Shown here piece by piece: positions 10,905-21,499 of a stretch of DNA of 64,000 nt. The stretch comes from Elephas maximus indicus (Eukaryota > Chordata > Mammalia > Proboscidea > Elephantidae): assembly GCF_024166365.1 (NCBI RefSeq), contig NC_064819.1:164738793-164802792 (forward strand). The letters run 5' to 3'. Position 1 is the first letter of the stretch, and the number at the start of each line of letters is the position of its first letter. Position numbers and translations under genes: made by a program. The notes under the pieces are model-generated. The model saw nothing but the letters and a program-made list of their open reading frames with translations. It was not told the origin of the DNA and did no database searches.

Positions 10905-11005
10905 TTTATTCAACATCTCAGAGTCTCTGTTTCTTTGACTGTAGAACGAGGATAACACTTCCTTGAAGAATTGTTATAGAGATTAATCGAGACATGTATG
11001 TGGAT
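10905..11005 (+). mobile_element. MIR-family SINE
   Basis: It shows the MIR core layout: 'cagagtctctgtttctttga', a 'gtagaacgaggataacact' block, 'gaattgttatagagattaat' and 'gagacatgtatgtgg'. Diverged and inactive. Confidence 0.75.
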
Positions 11006-11343
11006 ATGATGCATGTTTCCTTTCTCTCTGTGGTTAATGAAGTCCTTTAGGTTTAATGATACTGTTCCTAATAAAATCCTAATAGATTTTATCCCATTTA
11101 GAAAACCCATAACAATTAATGGGAATTCTATTTTTTTCCAGTGAGCTTCAAGAGTAAGTACCAAGTTGGGAGAGGGGGGAAGGGCAGGAGGGTAGACTTA
11201 CTGCACAAGTGATTCTTAGCAGCCGAGTTGAGAATGTACCTCTGATGGCTAAGTCATCAAAGGAGAGCTACTCCTGGAAGAAAATCAGAAACAACACACA
11301 GTGACAGAACTCATAGCTTGGAAAATTCTCATCATTCATTTTT
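11006..11343. other. non-coding, no recognised element
   Basis: No gene or clear repeat was recognised between the MIR and the next AfroSINE. Confidence 0.5.
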
Positions 11344-11352
11344 AAGGAAAAC

Positions 11353-11519
11353 TCAAAAAACCAAAACCATTGTCGTTAAGTTGCTTCTAATTCATAGCGG
11401 CCCTATAGGACAGAGTAGAACTGCCCCACAGGATTTCCAAGAAGTGGCTGATGGATTCTAACTGCCCATCTTTTGGTTAGCAGCTGAGCTATTAACCACT
11501 GTGCCACCAGGGCTCCTTC
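11353..11519 (-). mobile_element. AfroSINE with 9-bp target duplication
   Basis: A minus-strand copy from 'tcaaaaaaccaaaaccattg' to 'gccaccagggctccttc'. Direct repeats 'aaggaaaac' at 11344-11352 and 11520-11528 bound it. Confidence 0.92.
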
Positions 11520-11528
11520 AAGGAAAAC

Positions 11529-11924
11529 AGTGCTAATTAATTACAGCACTCTTTCCCTCCAACCTCAGATTAGGCTTCAGAATCCTTCTCAACTTTGCAG
11601 ATCCTGGACTTGACAGGGAATTTTATAACCAGGTGCCCAGTAGGCACAAATGCTTTGCACAATGAATAATTCAACCCTGACCACAACTCAGTTGAGTGTC
11701 ATGGCCAGACTAAGCAACTTACCGTAGAATGAATAACGTCTAGCCTAAAAATTCTCACTAAATGAGATATGTAACCTACATACCAAAGCTGTAAAAAGGA
11801 GGAACATCTATAAAATCAACCAGATGATTAAGGGCACATTTTAACACACAACTAGTCACAAAGATTTGACGTTTAGTAGAGGAATCTGCATATACGTAGT
11901 TGGTACTTATACCACTTATTGCAT
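11529..11924. other. non-coding flank of the large LINE-1
   Basis: No gene or repeat was recognised. Its right edge carries the left copy of the L1 target duplication, agtgtttatat at 11925-11935. Confidence 0.5.
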
Positions 11925-12242
11925 AGTGTTTATATGTGGTTTTTTTTTTTTTCCCTCTCTCTCTTTTTTCTTTTCTATTGTGCTTTAGATGAAGGTTAAC
12001 AGAGCAAATTAGTTTCTCATTAAGCAATTAATACACATATTGTTTTGTGACATTCGTTGCCAACCCCACGACATGTCAACACTCTCCCCTTCTCAACCTT
12101 GGGTTCTTCATTACCAGCTTTCCTGTCCCCTCCTGCCTTCTCGTCTTTGCCCCTGGGCTGGTGTTCCCATTTGGTCTTGTTTTGTATTATGGGCCTGTCT
12201 AATCTTTGGCTGAAGGGTGAACCCAGGAGTGGCTTCAGTACT

Positions 12243-12404
12243 GAACCCTGATGGTGTAGTGGTTAAGTGTTCAGCTGCTAACCAAAAGGTCGGCAATTCG
12301 AATCCATCAGACACTTCTTGGAAACCCTATGGGGAAGTTCTGCTCTGTCCTATGGGGTCACTCTGAGTTGGAATTGACTTGATGGCAATGGGTTTGGTTT
12401 TTTG
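12243..12404 (+). mobile_element. AfroSINE inserted in the L1 3' UTR
   Basis: A copy from 'gaaccctgatggtgtagtgg' to 'gcaatgggtttggtttttt'. The L1 3' UTR sequence 'gtggcttcagtactga' stops at its left and resumes at its right with 'gggaccatactccc', so the insertion is younger than the L1. The orientation is opposite to the L1. Confidence 0.9.
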
Positions 12405-14586
12405 TTGGGACCATACTCCCTGGGTTTTTCTAGTCTCTGTCAGACCAGTAAGCCTGTTCTTCTTTCTTGAGTTAGAATTTCGTTCTACATTTTTCTCCAG
12501 CTCTGTCTGGAACTTTCTATTGTGATCCTTGTCAGAGCAGTCGGCAGTGGTAGCCGGGCACAATACAGTTGTGCTGGGCTCAGTCTGGTAGAGACTCTGG
12601 TACTTGTGGTCTATTAGTCCTTTGGACTAATCTTCCCCTTTTGTCTTTGGTTTCCTTCATTCTCCTTTGTTCCTGATGGGGTGGGACCAGTGGAGTATCT
12701 TAGGTAGCTGCTCACAAGCTTTTAAGACCCCAGATGCTACTCACCAAAGTAGGATGTAGAACATGTTCTTTATAAACTATGTTATGCCAGTTAAACTAGA
12801 TGTTCCCCATGACCATGGTCCCCAGCCCTATGCTCAGTAATTCAGTCTCTCAGGGTGTTCGTATATGTCTATGAAGCTTCAATGACCTTCCCTTGGTCAG
12901 GTTGTGCCGACTTCCCCAGTCTCGTGTACTGTCTTACCCTTCACCAAAGTTGCCATTGATCTATTGTTTATTTAGTATTTTTCCCTTCCTATCACTCTCT
13001 TCCTTAGTAACTATCAAAGATTGTTTTCTTTTTCTGATTATAAACCTTTTCATGAGTTTTTATAATAGTGGTCTCATACAGTATTTGTCCTTTTGTGATC
13101 TGCTGATTTCACTCAGCATAATGCCTTCCAGATTCATCCATGTTGTGAGATGTATTGCAGATTCATCATTGTTCTTTATCATTGTGCAGTGTCCCCTTGT
13201 GTGTATGTACCATAGTTTATGTACTCATTTGTTGATGGGCACTTAGGTTGTTTCCATCTTTTTGCTATTGTGAATCATGCTGCAATGAACATGGATGTGC
13301 ATATGTCTATTTGTATGATGGTCGTTATTTCTCTAGGATATATTCCTAGGAGGAGGGTACTGGATCCTATGGTATTGCTATTTGTAGCTTTTCCAAAATG
13401 GTTGTACATTTTGCATTCCCACTAGCAGTGCATAAGAGTTCTAATCTCGCTGAACCCTCTCCAACATTTGTTATTATCTGTTCTTTTCATTCGTGCCAGT
13501 TATGTAGGGGGAGAGATGGTGTTCATTTTTAGTTTTGATTTGCATTTCTCTAATAGCTGGTAATTGTGAGCATTTCCTCATGTGTCTGTCAGCTGCCTGA
13601 ATGTCTTCTTCGGTGAAGTGTCTGTTCATAGTCATTGCCCATTTTTTAATTGGATTAGTTGTCTTTTTGATGTAGGAGTGTTGGATTTTCCTACAGATTT
13701 TAGGGATTAGAGCTTTGTCAGATTTGTCATAGCCAATTTTTTTTCCCCCAGTCTGTAGGTTCTCTCTTTACTCTTTTGGTGAAGTCTTGTGGTAAGCATA
13801 AGTGTTTAATTTTTAGAAGATCCCAGTTATCTAGTTTATCTTCTGGTGTTTGTGTATTGTTAGTTATACTTTGTATCCTAATTATGCCATATATTAGAGC
13901 CTCTAGCATTGACTCTATTTTTTTCTTCTGTAATCTTTATAGTTTTGGTTTAATTTCTAGGTCTGTGATCCATTTTGAATTAGTTTTTGTACTTGGTGTA
14001 GGGTATGGATCCTGTCTCATTTTTTTACAGATGGGCATCTAGTTTTGTCAGCACCATTTGTTAAAAAGACTATCTTTTCCCCATTTAATAGACTTTGGGC
14101 CTTTGTTGACGATCAGGTACCATAGGTGGATGGATTTACACCTGAGCTCTTGATTCTGTTCCATTGGTCAATGGGCCCATAGTTGTACTAGTATAAGGCT
14201 GTTTTGACTACCATAGCTATATACTAGGTTCTCTGAGGTCATGTAGTGCAAGTCCTCCTATTTTATTCTTCTTCTATTGTGCTTCACTTATCTGGTGCCT
14301 CTTCCCTTTCCATATAAAATTAGTGATTAGTTTTTCTGTCTCTTTAAAGAATGCTGTTGGTGTTTGGATTGGAATTTCATTGTGTTTGTAGATTGCTTTG
14401 GGTGGAATTGACATTTTCATAATACTGAGTCTACCTATCCATGAGCATGGCATGTTTTTCCATTTATGTAGGTGTCTTTTTGTTTCTTGCAGTAGTGTTT
14501 TGTAGTTTTCTTTGTGTAGGTCTTTTACATCCTGGCTATATTTATTCCTAAGTATTTTATTTTTTTAGGGGCTATTGTAAATGGTA

Positions 14587-14754
14587 TGGAGCCCTGGAGG
14601 CACAGTGGTTAAGCGTTCAGCTGCTAACCAAAAGGTTGGCAGTTGGAATCTACCGCTCCTTCTTGGAATCCCTGTGAGGGAAGTTCTACTCTGTCATATG
14701 AGGTCCCTATGAGTCAGAATCAACTTGACAGCAACAGGTTTGGGTTTGGGTTTT
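14587..14754 (+). mobile_element. AfroSINE inserted in L1 ORF2
   Basis: It starts 'gagccctggaggcacagtgg' and ends 'cttgacagcaacaggtttg' plus a gggttt-rich tail. L1 ORF2 sequence is interrupted after 'attgtaaatggtat' and resumes near 'gctttcctgatttcc'. Target duplications are not clear. Confidence 0.88.
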
Positions 14755-16132
14755 TATTAGTGGCGTTGCTTTCCTGATTTCCTTTACTAGTTCTCTTTAT
14801 TGGTGTATAGGAATCTGACTGATTTTTGTATGTTTAGCTTGTATCCTGCTACCTTGCTGAACCTTTCTATTAGTTCTAGTAGTTTTCTTGTGGCATCCTT
14901 TGGATTCTCTATGTTTAGTATCATATCATCTGCAAATAGGGACAGTTTTACTTCTTCCTTACCAGTTTGGATGCCCTTCATTTCTTTTTCTAGCCTTATT
15001 GCTCTAGCTAGGACTTCTAGCACAATGTTAAATAAGAATGGTGATTAAGGACATCCTTGTCTTGTTCCTTTTCTCAGGCGGAATGTTTTCAGCCTCTCTT
15101 CATTGAGGACAATGTTGCCTGCTGCCCTTTATTACATTGAAGAATTTCCCTTCTATACCTATTTTATTTAGAATTTTTATCAGGAATGGATGTTGGACTT
15201 TATCGAATGCCTTTTCTGTATCGATTGAGATGATCATGTGGTTCTTTTGTTTTATTTATCTAGTGGATTACATTGATTGATTTTCTGACATTGAACCATC
15301 CTTGCATACCTGGTATGAATCCCACTTGATCGTGAAGTATTATTTTTTTGATATGATGCTGAATTCTATTGGCTAGAATTTTTTGGTATCAAGGTTATGC
15401 TGGATTTATAGAATGAATTTGAAAGTATCTCTTCCTTTTCTATATTCTGAAATAGTTTGAGTAGTACTGGTGCAAACTCTTCTCTGAATGGTTGATAGAA
15501 TTTTCCAGTGAAGCCGTCTGGGCTAGGGTTTTTTGTTTTTTTGTTGTTGGGAGTCTTTTTTTTTTTTTTAATTCCTTTTCAATCTCTTCTCTTGTTATGG
15601 GTCTGTTCAGATTTTTACCTCAGTTTGTGTTGGTTTGTGTAGGCAGTGTGTTTCTAGAAATTTGTCCATTTCCTCTGGGTTTTCAAATTTGTTGGAGTAT
15701 AGTTTTTCATAGTACTCTGTTATGATCCTTTTTATTTCAGTTGGGTCTGTTGCGATATTCCCCATTTCATTTTATTTGGATTATTTGCAACCTCTCTTGT
15801 TTTTCTTTTGTCAATTTGCCCAATGGTTTGTTGATCCTTTCAGAGAATGCAGTTTTGTTTTTGTTGATGTTTTCTATTCTCTATTTTGTTTATTTCTGCT
15901 CTGATCTTTATTATTCCCTTTCTTCTGATGGCTGTAGGCTTCTGTTGCTGTTCTCTTTCTACTTGTTTGAGTTGTATGGGTTTTGGTATGATGTGTTCTC
16001 ATTCTCATTTGATTCTAGAAATATTTTTTTCCTTATCATTTTTAAAAAATTGTACATTAGATGAAGGCTTATCAACCAAATTATTTTCTTATTAAACAGT
16101 AAATACACATATTGTTTTGTGACATTGGTTGC

Positions 16133-16629
16133 TGTCATGGATTGAATCGTGTCCCCCAAAATATGTGTCAATTTGATTAGGCCATGATTCCCAGTATTGT
16201 GTGGTTGTCTTCTGTTTTGTGAATGTAATTTTATGTTAAAGAGGATTAAGATGGGATTGTAACACCCTTACCAGGTCACATCCCTGATCCAATGTAAAGG
16301 GAGTTTCCCTGGGGTGTGGCCTACAACACCTTTTATCTCTCAAGAGATAAAAAAGGAATAGGAAGCGAGCAGAGAGGGGGCACCTCACACCACCAAGAAA
16401 GAAGTGCCGGGAGCAGAGTGCATCCTTTGGACCTGGGGTCCCTGAATGGAGATGCTCCTAGCCTGGGGGAAGATTGGTGAGAAGGCGGACAGAGAGAGAA
16501 AGACTTCCCCTGGAGCTGACAACTTGAATTTGGACTTTAGCCTACTTTACTGTGAAGAAATAAAATTCTCTTTGTTAAAGCCATCCACTTGTGGTATTTT
16601 TGTTATAGGAGCACTAGATAATCAAGACA
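16133..16629 (+). mobile_element. solo LTR-like element (MaLR/ERVL-type), 5-bp duplication
   Basis: A 497-bp unit starting 'tgtcatggattgaatcgtgt' and ending 'ctagataatcaagaca', so TG...CA termini. It is flanked by 'gttgc' at 16128-16132 and 16630-16634. The internal layout is MLT1/MaLR-like, with a 'gaagaaataaaattctcttt' polyadenylation-type block before a 'ccatccacttgtggtatttt' block. A 5-bp duplication fits LTR integration. It is an ancient non-coding remnant, and the family assignment is from memory of the layout, not a search. Confidence 0.7.
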
Positions 16630-16634
16630 GTTGC

Positions 16635-17296
16635 TGTGTTAGGCTGGATTCTCTACAGAAGCAAAACCAGTAAAGCTTATAAATATATACAGAGAGATTT
16701 ATATCAAGGAAACAGTTCACTCAATTGTAGAGGTTGGAATGTCCCAAGTCCTTGGATGAGGATAGAGGGCTTTGCCAATTCACAGAGCCGCAGAAGCTGG
16801 TGAACCCAAGATCAGCAGGTTGGAGACCAGGGCTCCTGCTCACAGGCTGGGAAGGTCAAGGAATCCCCAAAGTTGGCAGACAAGACTGCAAGGTTTCTCC
16901 TGATTCATATAACTGCAGGGGCTGGTGAACCCACGATAGGCAGGTCACTCAGCAGGACCCTTGCTTGCAGGCTGTGAAGGCCGACAAATCCCAGGATGGA
17001 CGGATAAGCTGCTAGCTCAAATCCCAAGAATTGGAGGTCAGGCAAGAGACAACTGCTGGATCCAGAACAAGCCAACAATGTTTGCAAGGCTAGCAGAAAG
17101 GAAGTAAGTGGCAGAAGGTGGAGAGGTGAAGGCTGAGGGGGTGGTGAACCACTCCCACTGGTACCACTCAGCAGATTCCATCATGGGGTTGATCATATAT
17201 CAAATTTCAACAGGGAAGTGATCACGACATTGCACAACAGCCAAAACACTGGGAATCATGGCTCAGTCAAGTTGACACACAATCTTAACCATCATA
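16635..17296 (-). mobile_element. second LTR-like element, inverted relative to the first
   Basis: It runs from 'tgtgttaggctggattctct' to 'cacaatcttaaccatcata', flanked by 'gttgc' at 16630-16634 and 17297-17301. Its reverse complement contains a tgtgtcaacttg...gccatgattcccagt stretch that matches the start of the neighbouring unit (tgtgtcaatttg...gccatgattcccagt). The two are therefore related and lie in opposite orientation. The exact ends are less certain than those of the first unit. Confidence 0.6.
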
Positions 17297-18742
17297 GTTG
17301 CCAATCCCATGACATGTAAACACTCTCCCACTCTCGACCTTGGGTTCCCTGTTGCCAGCTTTCCTGTTCCTTCCTACCTTCTTGTCCATGAGCCTGAGCT
17401 GGTGTGCCCATTTAGTCTTGTTTTGTTTTATGGGCCTGTCTAGTCTTTGGCTGAATAGTGAACATAAGGATGAACTTCAGTACTGAGTCAAAAGGCTGTC
17501 CAGGGGCCATACTCCCAGAGTTTCTCCAGTCTCTGATTATAGGAATTTTTTGATCCCTTCTTTGATTTTTTGTATTACCTAGTGGTTTTAAGCAAGGTGT
17601 TATTCAGTTTCCATACATTTCACTTTTTTTCCTTGCTCTTCCTGTTATTAATTTCTACTTTTACCGTGTTGTGATCAAAGAAGTTGCTTTGTATTATCTC
17701 AATGCTTTGGATATTGTTGAGGGTTCCTTTGTGGCCTACGATGTGGTCTATTCTGGAGAATGTTCCATGTGAGATGGAAAAGAATGTGTACTTTGCTGCT
17801 GTTGGTTAGGGCATTCTACATGTCTATGAGGTCAAGTTGGGTGATTGTGGCCTTTAGATCTTTATCTTTGTTGAGTTTCTTTCTAGATGTCCTGTCCTTT
17901 ACTGAAGTGGTGTGTTGAAATCTCCTACTATTTATGTGGAACTGTCAATTTCTCTTTTCAGTGATGTTAGAGTTAGTTTTATGTATTTTGGAGCCCTGTC
18001 ATTGGGTACGTAGTTATTTACTATGGTTATGTCCTCATGGGAAGTTGTCCCTTTAATCATTATATAATGTCCTCCCTTGTCTTTTACGGTGAATTTTGTT
18101 TTAAAGTCTTTGTTACCTGAGTTTAGTATTGCCACTCCTGCTCTTTTTTTGTTACTTGATATATATTTTTTCCGTCCTTTGATTTTTAATAAATTTATGT
18201 CTTTGTTTCTAACGTGTGTCTCTTGTAGACAGCATATTGATGGGTCCTGTGTTCTTTTTTTTTTTTTTTTTTTTAATCCATTCTGTCACTCTGTCTCTAT
18301 ATGGGTGCATTTAAGCCATTTACCTTCAGTGTAATTATTGATTGGTGTGAATATATTGCTGTCATTTTGTAGTTTTTTTTTTTTTTGTGATGCTGACATT
18401 TTCTTTGTTCCTCTTACTCTCTGGTGCTGATTTCCTTTTGTTTTTGAATTTTTTTTTTTCGTACATTTTGTGTTTGCTGAGACTTTGTGTTTTTTCTTTA
18501 TTTTGATAAGTAGGTTTGTTAACTTTCTTTGTGGTTACCTTGATTTTATCTCTATTGTCTTAAGTTTAAACCAGGCTTTTATTACTTGATATCTCCTTGA
18601 CTTCCTCTCCATTTGAAAGCTCTATGCCTACACCATTCATTTCTTTTTTTATTGTTCTGTTGTTGTTGTCATTTACAGATTGACCTCTCTGGTTCCCTGT
18701 TGTAAATCTTTTAGTTTTGTTTTATCCTTGAGAGTTCATTAC

Positions 18743-19777
18743 CTAGGTTGGTATGTGGCTGATGCTATTCTGTGTCCTAGATTCTGGTTTTCTGATGTGT
18801 TGGTTCTCTAACCAAAGGACTCGCTTCAATAATTCTTGTAAGTCTGGTTTGGTTTTTACATATTCCATTAATTTCCATTTATCTGGAAATGTCCTAGTTT
18901 CATCATCATATTTGAGTGAGAGTTTTGCAGGATATATTATTCTTGGTTGGCAATTTTTTTCTTTCAAGGTTTCATGTATGTCATTCCATTGCATTTGCTC
19001 CTTTATGGTTTCTACTGAGTAATCAAATCTTAGTCTTATCGTTTCCCCTTTGTATGCAGCTTTTCCTTTTTTCTTGAGCTGCTCTCAGGATTCTTTCTTT
19101 GTCTTTGGTTTTAGTTTTAGTGAGTGTAATTATGATATGTCTTGGTGATTTTCTTTTGGAGCCTATCCTACATGGGGTTTGTTGAGCTTCTTAGATGGTC
19201 AGCTTTTCATCTTTCATGATATTTGGGAAGTTTTCTGTCAGCAAATCTTCAGTGATCCTTTGTGTTTTCCATTTTCTCCCCTGTTTTAGAACTCTGATCA
19301 CTCGTAAATTTTTGCTTTTGATTGCATCCCACATTGTTCTCAGGGTTTCTTCATTTTTCTTCATTCTTTTCTCTGATTTTTCCTCAAACAAGATGGTATC
19401 CCAGAATGTCTTCAATTTCACTGATCCTGTCTTCCACTGTTTCAATTTTTTCCCTAAAACCTATTGCACTGTCCGTTTCTAAAATCTTTTTATCTTTTGA
19501 ATTTCTGATTGCTGTTTGTGTATCAATTCTGATTGTTTGTTTATTTTGATATTTTGTTCCTGTATTATTTTCCTGAATTATTCCATTGCTTTGTCAGTGT
19601 TTTCTGTGATTTTGTCTGCATTTTCCATGATTTTGTCTGTTTTTTTCTTATTTTTGCCTGTGTTTTCCTTTGTCTCTTGGGAAGCCCTGAATATTAGAGT
19701 TTTGAATTCCTTATCAGGTACCAGTGTCTTTTCTTCTACCAGAAGGGTGATTTATTTTGTTCACTTTCTGGAGCCAT
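18743..19777 (-). pseudogene. LINE-1 ORF1 remnant (RNA-binding chaperone)
   Basis: ORF1p trimerises through a coiled coil and coats L1 RNA. On the minus strand, a start-like ATG at 19777 (MAPESEQNK) is followed after a frame shift by a lysine/glutamate-rich repeated segment (EKTLVPDKEF, DKIMENADKITENTDKA), consistent with the coiled coil. The RRM-like middle follows at 19191-19445 (RTMWDAIKSKNLRVIRVL, LLTENFPNIM), then the C-terminal domain at 18743-18994 (LKEKNCQPRIIYPAKLSLKY, TFPDKWKL). The span is about 1,035 nt, close to the roughly 340 residues usual for mammalian ORF1p. It is broken by frameshifts. The long plus-strand frames across it are shadows. Confidence 0.88.
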
Positions 19778-20062
19778 TCTGTCTTTTTTTTTTTTTTTTT
19801 TAATGTTTTGATATTGTCTCTTATTTTCAGGACATTCAGGAATTATTTTCTTCTATTTTTGATTGTAGATTTGTTTGTTTCCTCTCGATTTTTTGTTTTG
19901 TTGGGTTATGTCTGGGCAGGTGGGTTGAGTGTGCTTTCTGGCTTGCTCATCTGTGGGCACAATACTTCTCACCACCTTGTCCAGGTTGGCGGCAGGCAGA
20001 GCCGATCTCCCAACTATGGTGCTGCAGGGCAAGTCCAGCATAGGGGGCTGGGTGGGGAAGGG

Positions 20063-21157
20063 TCATTTGCAGTGCATACTGGGGCTGACAGGGCAGGGCC
20101 AGCAGGTGGTACAGGGTGGGGTCCAGTGGTCTTCACTAGTGGCACTCAGGGACGTGGTTCTCAGCATGTGGTACAGATAGGCAGGAGGGAAAGGAGAGGA
20201 TGTGATGTGTGGACCTATGTGGGTGAGCTGAAGAAGAGAAAGAAGAGAGAAAAACAGAAGCAGAGAAAAAGAAAAAAAAAAAAAAGAAAAGAAAGAAAAA
20301 GAAAAAACAATGAAAAATAAAATGGTAGGATTTGGTGGGTAGGGGCAGGGCAGACCTGATGAGACATGTGCCAGTGGCTCTCTAGCTGAGTGATGTGACT
20401 TGGCCTGTCGAGAAGTAGCATGGGTGGTGTATAGCTCTAGGTGGGCCAGAGAAAGAAAGCGAAGAAGGGAAAGAGACAAGAAACAAAATAACAACAAAGA
20501 CCACAAGAAAAATAAATATTGTGCTGGGAGAGCTGGCCGTTTTGGGTGAGGAAGAATTGAGGTGGCAGCAAGCTGATGTTTCCCTTGCTGGGTGAGGCAG
20601 CATGGCCTCTCAGGAAGACTGAAGGCAGCACAGGGCCTGGGCAGGAGGAAAAGGAAAAGGGAGAAGGGGAAAGATAAAGAAAAATAAAAAATATGATGTT
20701 GAGGGAGCTGGCCTGTGGGGTTGGTGCAGACCTGGGGAAGGTGTGTGCCAGAGGCTCTGTAGCTGAGCAATACAGCACAGCCTGTCGAGAAAGGGGGGGA
20801 GGATTGGTGCACAGGGCTATGTAGATGGGAGAAAGGAAAGAAAGGAAGGGAGAGAGAGAAGAAACAGGAACAAAAAGCCAAAAATAAACAAACAAACAAA
20901 AGGCACTGAAGGTGCTGGCCAGTGGAGATGGGGAAGACCTGGGCAGCAATGAGCTGGTGTCTCTCTGGCCAAGCAACCGTGGCCTGTTGGAGAGAGGCAG
21001 AGGCCGCGTAGAGGAAAGAAGGGTGGGGGATGGGAAAGCGTATATCCCTGGTTAGCGGGTGTTCTGTCTCCTGTTGGGAGCTCTGTGAAATTGCTTTCCT
21101 GTACTCCCTGTCCATAATTCTTGGTGGCTGTAGTCCAAGATAGTGAATCTCTGCCAC
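20063..21157 (-). other. long open frame in the LINE-1 5' UTR
   Basis: On the L1 sense strand a 364-codon frame starts at 21157 (MAEIHYLGLQPPRIMDR) and crosses the whole tandem 5' UTR, stopping 286 nt before the ORF1 start-like ATG. It is rich in Phe, Ser, Leu and Pro because each repeat unit carries a pyrimidine tract on this strand (for example FFSLSLPFFPFS). No domain is recognised. Stop-poor pyrimidine tracts explain part of its length, so coding is unproven. It is in the sense direction, unlike primate L1 ORF0, which is antisense. Confidence 0.4.
20100..21010 (-). repeat. tandem monomers of the LINE-1 5' UTR
   Basis: About four to five imperfect units of roughly 190 bp alternate a G-rich part (cagacctg..gtgtgccag.. 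ctctagctgag.. gcctgtcgagaa) with a purine tract (gaaagaaag..). Similar blocks recur at about 20351 and 20728 (spacing 377) and at about 20560 and 20940 (spacing about 380), suggesting a two-unit higher-order period. Promoter monomers of this general kind are known in rodent L1s. Promoter activity here is inferred from position only. Confidence 0.7.
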
Positions 21158-21499
21158 ATTAGCTAGTGGGGGATCTCCACTCTGTAGCTCTCCTTATCCT
21201 CTATTCTCTGTCAGTTTCTTATTCCATTCAGTGTTTGGTGGAGTTCTTTGTCCCTTCATTTGACACCTAGGGTTCCAGGATTGACATTTTTGTCTGTTTT
21301 GCTTAGTTTTTTGGGTCTCTGCTTCTGTCTGTAGTGCTCCGCCCCCACAGTGTTTATATTTTAACAGGTTTATATCTTTGGATCAGAACATAAATATTGG
21401 TATTGATCGTTGCTGATTTTTTTTTTTTCTTGAAAAATCACCTTGCCTGTTGCCTATTGCTGTGCTTTATTTTTTTTCTTGTTCTCTCTAATTGTGGGA

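Larger units (their letters stand above)
16025..17533 (-). mobile_element. 5'-truncated LINE-1 3' UTR nested inside the larger L1, split by two LTR-like elements
   Basis: At about 16025 the host ORF2 sequence gives way to a second L1 3' end in the same antisense orientation (aaaaaattgtacattagatg, then 'attgttttgtgacattgg'). Its 3' UTR resumes at 17302 ('caatcccatgacatgt') after two LTR-like insertions and ends near 17533, where host ORF2 resumes. The junctions carry similar strings, 'gattctagaaat' near 16012 and 'gattataggaat' near 17533, probably a decayed target duplication. Confidence 0.82.
13050..18480 (-). pseudogene. LINE-1 ORF2 remnant (endonuclease-reverse transcriptase)
   Basis: ORF2p nicks target DNA with an APE-type endonuclease and copies L1 RNA. 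Recognisable pieces on the minus strand are an endonuclease segment at 17932-18135 (KGGHYIMIKG then EDITIVNNYVPN, then APKYIK), the reverse transcriptase active-site block at 14787-15023 ([12 protein letters not shown] with intact F-A-D-D, then a GYKLNIQKS block), and the C-terminal region at 13727-13909 (DNWDLLKIKHLC, WGKKNWL). The pieces lie in different frames separated by stops, an AfroSINE (14587-14754) and the nested L1/LTR block, so no complete protein is encoded. The start is approximate: the sequence before the endonuclease is degraded and I could not fix an ATG. Plus-strand frames here, such as 12893-13425 and 15492-16095, are antisense shadows. Confidence 0.88.
11936..21348 (-). mobile_element. 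near-complete LINE-1, with later nested insertions
   Basis: On the minus strand the element has, in order, a 5' end reading 'gggggcggagcactacag', a tandemly repeated 5' UTR (about 20100-21010), an ORF1 remnant (18743-19777), an ORF2 remnant (about 13050-18480), a 3' UTR and a poly(A) seen as T's at 11940-11953. Exact 11-bp direct repeats 'agtgtttatat' at 11925-11935 and 21349-21359 flank precisely these ends, showing one full-length insertion. Without the nested SINEs (12243-12404, 14587-14754) and the nested L1 block (about 16025-17533) the element is about 7.5 kb, longer than a human L1 because of the repeated 5' UTR. Frameshifts and stops in both ORFs make it inactive. Confidence 0.93.

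Noticed and set aside
12893..13425. Plus-strand 117- and 68-codon frames
   Set aside because: Antisense shadows of L1 ORF2's C-terminal region.
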